From Bifidobacterium platyrrhinorum (GTDB taxonomy: Bacteria; Actinomycetota; Actinomycetes; Actinomycetales; Bifidobacteriaceae): a stretch of 64,000 nt of DNA. The DNA lies in NCBI RefSeq assembly GCF_010667645.1, contig NZ_WHZV01000008.1:91630-155629 (forward strand). Direction: 5' to 3'. The stretch's first letter is position 1. Every line of letters begins with the position of its first letter. Shown here piece by piece: positions 45,681-53,693 of the stretch. A model generated the notes under the pieces. It saw nothing but the letters and a program-made list of their open reading frames with translations. It made no database searches and was not told the origin of the DNA. The position numbers were made by a program, and so were the translations under genes.

Positions 45681-46271
45681 TCAGCGGTAACCGTCCCACA
45701 GGGGCGAGGGGAACAGCACGTCCTCGCAGTCGGCCCACATGGCGTTGAGGTCCCGGCCGGGGGAGCGCAGCCAACGCAGCTGCAGCCCGTCCATCATGGA
45801 AAGTCCGGCCTGCAGCACATGCTCCACGTCCACGCCGTCGGGCACCGACCAGTTGATGTTCATCGCGCTGGTCACCGTCTGCCGTTCGCGGTCGACGAAA
45901 TACGCGTGCGCGGGATGGTCCGGGTCCAACGCCTCGGCGCTGAGCGTGGAGAACATGTGCACCAGCGCCGGCCGTTTCGCGTTCACCGCCACGACCCGGC
46001 GCCACATGTCGGCGATGAGCGGCCGTTCCTGCACGACCATGGCCGCCATGACCTGCAGGGTGTCTCGGTCGTACTCCTCGGCGAGCACCAGGTCAAGCAG
46101 GCCCTCCTTGCTGCCCACGTAATGCAGCACGCCGGCCTTGGTCAGGCCGACCTCGGTGGCGATGCGCTGCAGCGAGGTGCCGTAGTAGCCGAGACGGCCG
46201 AAGGACCGTACGGTCGCGTCGATGATGAGGGAACGACGGTCATTGTCGTTGGAAGAGTCGCTGGTGTTCAT
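45681..46271 (-). CDS. TetR-family regulator (TetR-5)
   Basis: The 196-residue protein starts at ATG 46271, placed by TATGGT (46284-46279) plus 7 nt on the minus strand, a leaderless arrangement. The HTH reads SFGRLGYYGTSLQRIATEV and GLTKAGVLHYVGSKEGLLDLV. It ends DVLFPSPLWDGYR, the shared tail. It is divergent from the GH3 gene at 46475. A TACCTACC(A/G)ACC-type operator lies beside each start, so it likely represses itself and GH3. Confidence 0.92.
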   Translation of the reverse strand: MNTSDSSNDNDRRSLIIDATVRSFGRLGYYGTSLQRIATEVGLTKAGVLHYVGSKEGLLDLVLAEEYDRDTLQVMAAMVVQERPLIADMWRRVVAVNAKRPALVHMFSTLSAEALDPDHPAHAYFVDRERQTVTSAMNINWSVPDGVDVEHVLQAGLSMMDGLQLRWLRSPGRDLNAMWADCEDVLFPSPLWDGYR

Positions 46272-46283
46272 GTAGGCAACCAT

Positions 46284-46301
46284 ACGGTCGGTCGGTAGGT
46301 A
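46284..46301. promoter_or_regulatory. TetR-5-type operator near its own start
   Basis: Minus strand TACCTACCGACCGACCGT, directly upstream of and touching the -10 TATGGT. Confidence 0.6.
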
Positions 46302-46344
46302 TTCCAAATGATTTCGGCGTGTTGCGGTGGTGATTTTGATAATC

Positions 46345-46363
46345 TACCTACCAACCGGTTGGT
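46345..46363. promoter_or_regulatory. TetR-5-type operator upstream of GH3
   Basis: TACCTACCAACCGGTTGGT contains the perfect palindrome ACCAACCGGTTGGT (46350-46363). It follows a -10-like GATAAT (46338-46343) by one base. Confidence 0.7.
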
Positions 46364-46474
46364 TGAAAGCGGTTCGCTCGGGATTCGTGGAGGAAGACCG
46401 GGCGGGCCGCACCGGAACAGGCCAGCCGCACGGCTCAACGGAACACGCAAGAACTCAAGGAAAGAGGCAACGCC

Positions 46475-48721
46475 ATGAGCGAGAACACCTACCCGTCCGT
46501 CAAGGACCTCACCCTCGAGGAGAAGGCCTCCCTCACCTCCGGCGGCGACGCCTGGCACCTGCAGGGCGTCGGAGCCAAGGGCATCCCCGGCTACATGATC
46601 ACCGACGGCCCCCACGGCCTCAGGAAGTCCCTCGCCGCCAGCACCGGCGAGACCGACCTCGACAACTCCGTGCCCGCCACCTGCTTCCCGCCCGCGGCGG
46701 GCCTGGCGAGCTCGTGGAACCCGGAACTCGTCCACCGGGTCGGCGAGGCGATGGGCGAGGAGTGCATCCAGGAGAAGGTGGCCGTGATCCTCGGGCCCGG
46801 CGTGAACATCAAGCGCAACCCGCTCGGCGGCCGTTGCTTCGAATACTGGAGCGAGGACCCGTACCTCGCCGGCCACGAGGCCGTCGGCATCGTCGAGGGC
46901 GTGCAGTCCAAGGGCGTGGGCACCTCACTGAAGCATTTCGCCGCCAACAACCAGGAGACCGACCGCCTGCGCGTCGACGCCCGCATCTCCCGGCGCGCCC
47001 TGCGCGAGATCTACCTGCCGGCCTTCGAGCACATCGTCAAGACCGCCCAGCCGTGGACCATCATGTGCTCGTACAACCGCATCAACGGCGTCCACTCCGC
47101 CCAGAACCGTTGGCTGCTCACCGATGTGCTGCGCGACGAATGGGGCTTCGAGGGCATCGTCATGTCCGACTGGGGCGCCGACCACGACCGCGTCGCCTCC
47201 CTCAACGCCGGCCTCAACCTCGAGATGCCGCCGAGCTACACCGACGACCAGATCGTCTACGCCGCCCGCGACGGCCGCATCGACCCCGCCCAGCTCGACC
47301 GCATGGCCCAGGGCATGATCGACCTGACGAACAAGGCCCGCGCCGCCATGAGCGTCGACGGCTACCGCTTCGACGTCGACGCCCACGACGAGGTCGCCCA
47401 CCAGGCCGCCGTCGAATCGATGGTCCTGCTCAAGAACGAGGACGCCATCCTGCCGCTGAAAAAGGACGCGAAGATCGCGGTCATCGGCGAGTTCGCCCGT
47501 ACCCCGCGCTACCAGGGCGGCGGTTCCTCCCACATCACCCCCACCAAGATGACCTCGTTCCTCGACACGCTCGCCGAACGCGGCATCAAGGCCGACTTCG
47601 CCCCCGGCTTCACGCTCGACCTCGAACCCGCCGACTCCGCGCTGGAACTCGAGGCCGTCGAGACCGCCAGGGGCGCCGACGTGGCGCTCCTGTTCCTGGG
47701 CCTGCCCGAGGCCGCCGAATCTGAAGGCTTCGACCGCGAGACCCTCGACATGCCCGCCAAGCAGATCGAACTGCTCGCCAAGGTCGCCGCCGTCAACCCG
47801 AACGTCGCCGTCGTGCTGTCCAACGGCTCCGTCGTCTCCGTCGCCCCGTGGGCCGGCAACGCCAAGGGCATCCTCGAATCCTGGCTGCTCGGCCAGGCCG
47901 GCGGCCCCGCGCTCGCCGACGTGATCTTCGGCGAGGCCAGCCCGTCCGGCAAGCTCGCCCAGTCCATTCCGCTGGACATCAACGACGACCCGAGCATGCT
48001 CAACTGGCCGGGTGAGGAGGGTCACGTCGACTACGGCGAGGGCGTGTTTGTCGGCTACCGCTACTACGACACCTACGGCAAGGCCGTCGACTACCCGTTC
48101 GGCTACGGCCTGAGCTACGCCTCGTTCGAGATCTCCGACGTCCACGCGGAGAAGACCGGAGCGAACACCGCGTCCGTGACCGCCACCGTAGCCAACGTCT
48201 CCGACGTGGACGGCGCCGAGACCGTGCAGGTGTACGTCGCCCCCGGCGAGTCCGACGTGGCCCGTCCGGTCCACGAGCTCAAGGGCTTCGTCAAGGTGTC
48301 CCTCAAGGCGGGGGAGTCGAAGACCGTGACCATCGACCTCGATGAGCGCGCCTTCGCCTACTGGTCCGAGAAGTACGGCGACTGGCACGTCGAGGCCGGC
48401 GAATACGGCATCGAGGTCGGCACGTCCAGCCGCGACATCGCCGCCACCGCCACCGTCGGACTCGAGGGCGACGGCAAGTCCCTGCCGCTCGACGAGTGGT
48501 CCACGTACGGCGAATGGGAGACCGACCCGGTCGGCTCCGGCATCGTCGAGGCCGCCGCGGCCGCCGCCGGCACCAACGGCATGCCCACCCTGCCGGACAA
48601 CGCCATGATGCGCATGTTCCTCAAGACCATGCCCATCAACTCGCTGCCCACCCTGCTCGGCGAGGCCGGCAAGACCCTCGCCGCCTACCTGCTCGACGAG
48701 TACGCCAAGCGTACGAAGTAA
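46475..48721 (+). CDS. GH3 beta-glucosidase-type enzyme
   Basis: The 748-residue enzyme has a GH3 barrel with TDGPHGLRK, GPGVNIKRNPLGGRCFEYWSEDP, KHFAANNQE and nucleophile Asp232 in IVMSDWGADHD. The second domain has KIAVIGEFARTPRYQGGGSSHI and SGKLAQSIP. A Fn3-like domain has AETVQVYVA and LKGFVKVSLKAGE. A ~90-residue C-terminal helical extension (MPTLPDNAMMRMFLK) follows, as in several intestinal GH3 glucosidases. It hydrolyses terminal beta-glucosides. It stands alone with TetR-5; no transporter is adjacent, so it may serve substrates imported by neighbouring systems. Confidence 0.94.
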   Translation: MSENTYPSVKDLTLEEKASLTSGGDAWHLQGVGAKGIPGYMITDGPHGLRKSLAASTGETDLDNSVPATCFPPAAGLASSWNPELVHRVGEAMGEECIQEKVAVILGPGVNIKRNPLGGRCFEYWSEDPYLAGHEAVGIVEGVQSKGVGTSLKHFAANNQETDRLRVDARISRRALREIYLPAFEHIVKTAQPWTIMCSYNRINGVHSAQNRWLLTDVLRDEWGFEGIVMSDWGADHDRVASLNAGLNLEMPPSYTDDQIVYAARDGRIDPAQLDRMAQGMIDLTNKARAAMSVDGYRFDVDAHDEVAHQAAVESMVLLKNEDAILPLKKDAKIAVIGEFARTPRYQGGGSSHITPTKMTSFLDTLAERGIKADFAPGFTLDLEPADSALELEAVETARGADVALLFLGLPEAAESEGFDRETLDMPAKQIELLAKVAAVNPNVAVVLSNGSVVSVAPWAGNAKGILESWLLGQAGGPALADVIFGEASPSGKLAQSIPLDINDDPSMLNWPGEEGHVDYGEGVFVGYRYYDTYGKAVDYPFGYGLSYASFEISDVHAEKTGANTASVTATVANVSDVDGAETVQVYVAPGESDVARPVHELKGFVKVSLKAGESKTVTIDLDERAFAYWSEKYGDWHVEAGEYGIEVGTSSRDIAATATVGLEGDGKSLPLDEWSTYGEWETDPVGSGIVEAAAAAAGTNGMPTLPDNAMMRMFLKTMPINSLPTLLGEAGKTLAAYLLDEYAKRTK

Positions 48722-49059
48722 CCGCGCGGGGGCATCGGGCTCGCGTTTCCCATGGTCCGGGCTCCGGCTGTTCGGCCGGCCCGGGCCTGTGGCGCGATGA
48801 TGTCCTCATGGCGTTTCCGAGCCGCCTCCCGGCCCGTCGGGCCGAAATGGTTCGGTCCCGCCGGGCCGGGATGCGGGTTCCCGCACCGTGGTGCGGCCCC
48901 CGCTCTTCCCTTGAACTCTTCATATCGCTTTCCCTGAATCCCTCATATCCCACGAACCGCGTTCCATCCGCCATGCCGAATCGCTTCGGTCTGCGGACGG
49001 GGCGCGGTTTTTGCGTTGCATGCGGGTTTCGGGGCGGGCGTTTCGTGTCGGACCCTCAT
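48722..49059. other. Gene-free interval
   Basis: No gene is supported. The sequence is G/C-rich with loose CCGGGCC and GGGCC motifs; nothing distinctive before the promoter at 49060. Confidence 0.6.
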
Positions 49060-49088
49060 TTGACAACCCTCGGAGTGCTCTCTATAGT
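49060..49088 (+). promoter_or_regulatory. Strong promoter of the MFS-padC operon
   Basis: TTGACA (49060-49065), a 17-bp spacer and TATAGT (49083-49088). An operator starts 2 nt after it. Confidence 0.9.
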
Positions 49089-49089
49089 G

Positions 49090-49122
49090 TTACTTACACG
49101 TGTTAGTAACACGAGTTAGCAA
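49090..49122. promoter_or_regulatory. CACGTG-centred operator (MFS-padC promoter)
   Basis: TTACTTACACGTGTTAGTAA (49090-49109) is a near-perfect 20-bp palindrome. An overlapping second copy, GTAACACGAGTTAG, follows. The same elements occur at 53481 and 53584. Confidence 0.85.
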
Positions 49123-49184
49123 ATCAGCGGAACAAGCCGGAATGCGCGAGGACGCGCACCGACGCAAGGAGAAAGGCAACCGCA

Positions 49185-50501
49185 ATGTCGCAGCAGGAAC
49201 AGCAAGAGGTGCAATCGACCGCGCCGCAGGAGCGCGGAGGCAAGAACAAACTCGGCAGGTACTTCGGGCTTACCGCAGCATCGGGACTCGGATCGATCCT
49301 CGGATCGGGCATCATCATCAGCCTGGCGACCACGCTGTCGCTGTGGCAGGCCGGACTCGGTATCGACCCGGCCCAGGTCGGCGTCCTCTCCGGAGCGCTC
49401 ACCCTCGCCATCGCCGGTGGTTCGCTCGCGGGCGGCGCCGTCGCCGGCGTGCTGGGCATGGTGACCGTGTTCAACTGGATCAACGCGGTCTACGCCATCG
49501 GCGCCCTCCTGTGCGTCTTCGCCCAGAACTACGCCATGCTTCTGGCCGGCGTGATCATCGCCGGCGTCGCCTCCGGCATCGAACTGCCCGTCACGCTGTC
49601 CGTGCTCTCGCATGACGCGCCGGACAACGAGACCCAATCGCAGATGGTCTCCTACACGCAGATGTTCTGGATGATCGGCATCGGCCTGTCCGCCCTCGTC
49701 GGCTTCGCCACCTCCGCGATGGTGCCGCCGAACAACGCGCGCGTCCAGTTCGCCATCCTCGCCGCCATCGCCGTCGTCGCATGGGCCTGGAGGCTCCTGT
49801 CGCCGAAGTTCCGCACGCTGCACCGCGAAGGCGACGAGATGAGCGCGCGCAAGACCGCCTCCACGAACGACGGGGCCAAGGCGAAGGTCAACATCCTGTC
49901 CGTCTTCCGCGGTGCGCAGAACCGCAAGTACGTGCTGTTCCTGGTCACCATCTTCCTGTTCTACGCGCTGTGGAACCTGCTGGCGAACACCTGGGGCCAG
50001 TTCCAGACCTACATGCTCGTCTCCTCCGGGGCCTCGCAGACCCTCGCCACCGGCGCCGGCCTGGTGCTCACCGTCGTGGCCATCGTGTTCTCCCCGATCT
50101 TCATCAAGGTGGTCTCCGGCAAATGGCGCACCGTCGGCTACGTGATCGGCGCCGCCCTGCAGATCGCCGCCCTCGTGCTCATGGCCGCCGGCGGCGGCGT
50201 GCTGTGGCTGATCGTCGCGGGCCTGCTGCTCAACAACCTCGGCAGCCCGCTCGCCGGCGAGATGCTGTACAAGGTGTGGACCCAGGAATCCTTCCCCGAG
50301 GAGGTCCGCACCAGCATCCAGGGCGTCACCAACGGCGTGTCCCGACTGCTGTGCGCGCTGTTCGCCATGGTCACCCCGATGCTCGTGCAGCCCGAGCGCC
50401 TGGTCGGCACGCTGTGGTGCTTCGTCGTGGTGATGTGCGTGAGCATGGCGCTCGGCGGCGCGGTCATCATGCTGCAGCGCAAGTACGGCATCGAACGCTG
50501 A
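49185..50501 (+). CDS. MFS transporter paired with phenolic acid decarboxylase
   Basis: The 438-residue, ~12-TM protein is a paralogue of the transporter at 16426, sharing NWINAVYAIGA-like, NLLANTWGQFQTYM and LGSPLAGEMLYKVWTQESFP motifs. AAGGAG and AAAGG precede ATG 49185. padC follows after about 100 bp, containing a hairpin (50511-50547). The cargo may be a hydroxycinnamate, its sugar conjugate, or the vinylphenol product (inference). Its promoter and operators match those of the GH78 locus 4.5 kb downstream. Confidence 0.88.
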   Translation: MSQQEQQEVQSTAPQERGGKNKLGRYFGLTAASGLGSILGSGIIISLATTLSLWQAGLGIDPAQVGVLSGALTLAIAGGSLAGGAVAGVLGMVTVFNWINAVYAIGALLCVFAQNYAMLLAGVIIAGVASGIELPVTLSVLSHDAPDNETQSQMVSYTQMFWMIGIGLSALVGFATSAMVPPNNARVQFAILAAIAVVAWAWRLLSPKFRTLHREGDEMSARKTASTNDGAKAKVNILSVFRGAQNRKYVLFLVTIFLFYALWNLLANTWGQFQTYMLVSSGASQTLATGAGLVLTVVAIVFSPIFIKVVSGKWRTVGYVIGAALQIAALVLMAAGGGVLWLIVAGLLLNNLGSPLAGEMLYKVWTQESFPEEVRTSIQGVTNGVSRLLCALFAMVTPMLVQPERLVGTLWCFVVVMCVSMALGGAVIMLQRKYGIER

Positions 50502-50510
50502 GCCGCCTCC

Positions 50511-50547
50511 GGCCGGACCGTCCCGCCCTTCGCGAGGCGGGCCGGCC
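50511..50547 (+). terminator. Intercistronic hairpin, MFS to padC
   Basis: GGCCGG plus CCCGCC pair with GGCGGG plus CCGGCC around an asymmetric internal loop; no T-run. Confidence 0.45.
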
Positions 50548-50603
50548 GGCGTCGGTCGGCATCAGCCAACGTCAACCATCGATCAAACAACCAAGGAGCA
50601 GCA

Positions 50604-51161
50604 ATGGACATCACTCCCGTCGCCCCGATCAGGCGCTTTGACACCCTCGACGACTTCCTGGGCACCCATTTCATCTACACGTACGACAACGGCTGGGAAT
50701 ACGAATGGTATGCGAAGAACGACCACACCGTCGACTATCGCATCCACGGCGGCATGGTCGCCGGCCGTTGGGTCAACGACCAGGAGGCGACCATCGTCCG
50801 CCTCGCCTCCGGTGTGTTCAAGATCGCCTGGACCGAACCGACGGGCACCGACGTGGCGCTCGACTTCATGCCCAACGAGGGCAGGCTCCACGGTGTGATC
50901 TTCTTCCCGCGTTGGGTGCACGAACACCCCGAGATCACCGTATGCCACCAGAACGAGCACATCGGCCTCATGGAGGAGTCCCGCGCCAGGTATGCGACCT
51001 ACCCGAAGCTCGTGGTCCCCGAATTCGCGACCATCACCTACATGGGCGACGCCGGGCTCGACAACGACGACGTGATCTGCGAGGCCCCGTACCCGGGCAT
51101 GACCGACGACATCCGTGCCGGCCGGTACTACGACGCCGACTACCGGCGCATCGGCCGCTGA
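50604..51161 (+). CDS. padC: Phenolic acid decarboxylase
   Basis: This 185-residue protein matches PadC/PAD end to end. It decarboxylates p-coumaric, ferulic and caffeic acids to 4-vinyl derivatives in the cytoplasm without a cofactor. Family motifs are visible: [38 protein letters not shown] and [45 protein letters not shown] and [19 protein letters not shown] follow. Tyr and Glu active-site positions are intact ([18 protein letters not shown]). AAGGAG gives 6-nt spacing to ATG 50604. A strong terminator follows. padC is not a common bifidobacterial gene, so its place in a glycoside island is notable. Confidence 0.95.
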   Translation: MDITPVAPIRRFDTLDDFLGTHFIYTYDNGWEYEWYAKNDHTVDYRIHGGMVAGRWVNDQEATIVRLASGVFKIAWTEPTGTDVALDFMPNEGRLHGVIFFPRWVHEHPEITVCHQNEHIGLMEESRARYATYPKLVVPEFATITYMGDAGLDNDDVICEAPYPGMTDDIRAGRYYDADYRRIGR

Positions 51162-51185
51162 TATCGCGTCCCATCCAGCGTGTGA

Positions 51186-51212
51186 CCCTACCGGAATTGC
51201 CTTCCGGTAGGG
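51186..51212 (+). terminator. Intrinsic terminator of the MFS-padC operon
   Basis: 11-bp arms CCCTACCGGAA and TTCCGGTAGGG with loop TTGCC, followed by CCACCTTTTAT. Confidence 0.92.
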
Positions 51213-51232
51213 CCACCTTTTATATGTATTCT

Positions 51233-51288
51233 GTTGCCTGTTGCCTGTTGCCTGTTGCCTGTTGCCTGTTGCCTGTTGCCTGTTGCCC
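51233..51288. repeat. Heptanucleotide tandem array, 8 units of GTTGCC(T/C)
   Basis: Seven GTTGCCT units and a final GTTGCCC directly follow the padC terminator. The unit differs by one base from the GATGCCT array at 22355. Confidence 0.95.
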
Positions 51289-52105
51289 TGTTTGGCGTCG
51301 TGGCGGGGCTCGTCGTCCCATCCGTCGAAGCATATGCCCGCATGATTCGCTTGCCGGCCCGGCTCATGGGTTTGTGCGTGGTTCGGGGTGGCACCTGCGC
51401 AGTTTGGGATCATACGTGCGCGGTTTGTGGCCTACGTGCGTGATTTGCGGCCTTACGTGCGGACGGTGGTGTTGAAAGAGGGTTGGTCGATCCTATTGCG
51501 TTGTCCTCGGATTGCCGGAATTCCAATGATTCGGATTCGGCTTCCCCTCCGTCGGCGTCGCGGATACCTGGGCATGCTCCGCATCAAGTGTTTTCAAGTG
51601 CGCACGTAACTCGGTAACTGCGCATGTAACTCGTCAATCGCGCATATGAGTTGTTCGAGGCGGAGATGCGTATTGCCGGTGTCGCGTGACCGGCGTCGAT
51701 CCGGGTAGGACGCGCGGGTGCATGCGCGTTCCTGCCACATCGTCCGATATGTCGGCCATCCGATTCCGCCGGTGGGTCCCACGGGTCGCCCGATTGCATG
51801 TTCATCTGGAAATGAATCGTGTGATTGTTCGACTGGGGTGTATGGGTCTTTCGGCATTCGTTCCGGTGGAATGGGGCGCTCCGTCGCGCTGCTTCCGTGG
51901 GATTTCGCTGCGTCCGTTCACGCGGGAGCGGGTGAGGGCCTGGGCCACGGTTCAGGCAATCGAAAGCCGGTCGGGGCGCCCAAGTGGACGGTCCGACCGG
52001 CGGTGGGGTGGCAATGGATGTGGAGGGGCGGAATCATAGGGAATCAAGGGATTCCAAGGGATTCCAAGGGATGGGATATGGCGAGGGATGGGGATATGGC
52101 GATCG
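51289..52105. other. 817-bp gene-free interval with short repeats
   Basis: No convincing gene on either strand. It holds degenerate units such as ACGTGCGnGnTTTGnGGCC (51410-51460), CGCAnGTAACTCG (51600-51650) and two ATTCCAAGGG copies (about 52050). The composition is less G/C-rich than the genes. Confidence 0.6.
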
Positions 52106-53380
52106 TCAGCGGATGCCGCGGATGGCGAAGGTGCATGCGCCGCACAGCGCGGCGAGCACGACGCCCATCGCGAACAGCGGGGCGTAGCCGCCGAACGCGC
52201 CGATGAGCAGCGAGCCGACGAGCGCGGCGAACATGGCGGTCGCCGAGGAGGCAGCGTTGAGGATGCCCATGTCTCGTCCCTCCTTGCCGGGGCAAGGCAG
52301 CACGCGGCTCATGAGCGCCGCGTCGACGGAGAAGTACACGCCGCCGGCCGCGCCCGAGATGGCGTTGAACGCGATCATGCCGCCCCAGGTGGGCATGACG
52401 AGCGGGCAGGCGTAGGCGGCGACCATGGCGAAGCCGGCGATGCCCACGATCGTCTTGGTGAGGTCGAATCTGTCGGCGATGGCGCCGCAGGTGAGCACCG
52501 CGGCGACCTGGAAGACGGTGGAGATCGTCGACAGCGTCGCGACGGCCACCGTGGCGTTGCCTCCGGGCAGCTGGTCCGCGCCGATGTAGTCGGTGAGGAT
52601 GTACATGGTGTAGCTGGAGACGGCGAAGAACGCCAGGTAGAACGTGAGCCTGGAAAGGAAGGTCATCGTGAAGTTCCAGTGACGGAACGCCTCGAGGAAG
52701 CTCAGCGAGAATTCGCCGCGCTCCTTCTTCCCGGGACGGGGCATGTCCGTGGAGGACGGTTCGCGCGCCCCGATGACGAACGCGGCGGTGGCCACGAGCA
52801 TGGTGGCGCCGATGATGATGTAGGCGGTGGCCGGGGCCACGCGGGAGGCGAGGTTCACGAAGATGAGGATGCCGAGCGGCAGTCCCAGGCCGAGCACGGA
52901 GGAGGCGGTGCCTCGTTTGTTCTCGGGGATGCGGTCGGGCAGCACGGCGTACAGGCATCCGGAGTACCAGTTGGTGCATGCGCCGAACAGGCCCATGAGC
53001 GCGATGACGGCGATGATGGATGTCGAGGCGCCGATGAGCAGCAGGATGGCGCAGATGGCGACGGACAGCGCCGCGAGATAGGGGGAGCGGCGGCCGAACC
53101 GCGAACGCGTGCGGTCGGAGACGGCCGGGCCGATGATGATGAACAGCGTTCCCATGATGCCGGCCACCAATGAGATGTTCGCGATGTCAGCGACCTTGCC
53201 GGCCGGGTCGAGCTGCGCGACGAGCGAGGGGACGAGCACCTGGTTCATGGATTGCATGACGCCGTACAGGGCGATGACCGGCAGCGCGAGCAGCGCTATG
53301 GTGCGTGTGGGGGATGCGGCGAGACGTGCGGCGGGTTGCTTCGTGCCGCCGCTCCGGGTCTGCGGGTCGTTGTGCGTCAT
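52106..53380 (-). CDS. MFS transporter divergent from GH78
   Basis: The 424-residue, ~12-TM protein has VSDRTRSRFGRRSPY in loop 2-3 and a diverged VDAALMSRVLPCPGKEGRDMGILNA motif, a distant relative of the 20700 group. AAAGGAG lies 6 nt before the ATG on the minus strand. Its promoter, TTGACA-N16-TACAAT, mirrors that of the GH78 gene, and an operator of the same type lies just past it. It probably imports the rhamnoside cleaved by the neighbouring GH78 enzyme (inference). Confidence 0.88.
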   Translation of the reverse strand: MTHNDPQTRSGGTKQPAARLAASPTRTIALLALPVIALYGVMQSMNQVLVPSLVAQLDPAGKVADIANISLVAGIMGTLFIIIGPAVSDRTRSRFGRRSPYLAALSVAICAILLLIGASTSIIAVIALMGLFGACTNWYSGCLYAVLPDRIPENKRGTASSVLGLGLPLGILIFVNLASRVAPATAYIIIGATMLVATAAFVIGAREPSSTDMPRPGKKERGEFSLSFLEAFRHWNFTMTFLSRLTFYLAFFAVSSYTMYILTDYIGADQLPGGNATVAVATLSTISTVFQVAAVLTCGAIADRFDLTKTIVGIAGFAMVAAYACPLVMPTWGGMIAFNAISGAAGGVYFSVDAALMSRVLPCPGKEGRDMGILNAASSATAMFAALVGSLLIGAFGGYAPLFAMGVVLAALCGACTFAIRGIR

Positions 53381-53480
53381 GATGGTCTCCTTTGATGCCG
53401 CTGATGCTGCGGGGCGTCGTCGTCGGCGCCCGTCGTGGTCCCGTCACGTGTGCCTTGGTGCGGACCCATGCTGCACCACA

Positions 53481-53502
53481 GTTACTAACACGTGTCAGTA
53501 AC
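53481..53502. promoter_or_regulatory. CACGTG-centred operator (divergent MFS promoter)
   Basis: The core TTACTAACACGTGTCAGTAA with flanking G and C makes a 22-bp palindrome with one mismatched pair. It lies 5 nt past the minus-strand -10. Confidence 0.85.
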
Positions 53503-53506
53503 TGCT

Positions 53507-53534
53507 ATTGTATGACGAACCCGAACAATGTCAA
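53507..53534 (-). promoter_or_regulatory. Promoter of the divergent MFS gene
   Basis: On the minus strand: TTGACA (53534-53529), a 16-bp spacer, TACAAT (53512-53507). Confidence 0.8.
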
Positions 53535-53553
53535 ATCGCCGGAAAATGGTCGT

Positions 53554-53581
53554 TTGACAATCTCGGCAATCACGGTATAGT
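53554..53581 (+). promoter_or_regulatory. Promoter of the GH78-MBL operon
   Basis: TTGACA (53554-53559), a 16-bp spacer, TATAGT (53576-53581). Confidence 0.85.
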
Positions 53582-53583
53582 GC

Positions 53584-53603
53584 AAGTAACACGAGTTAGT
53601 AAC
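53584..53603. promoter_or_regulatory. Operator after the GH78 promoter
   Basis: AAGTAACACGAGTTAGTAAC shares GTAACACGAGTTAG exactly with the MFS-padC promoter. Confidence 0.8.
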
Positions 53604-53693
53604 CTGCTCGAAAAGAGCGGGCGAACATCGCGGATAGGCATCAGACGTCAGGCAGCATCGACGAGGATCCATGCAAGGCAAAGGAGTGTTCGC

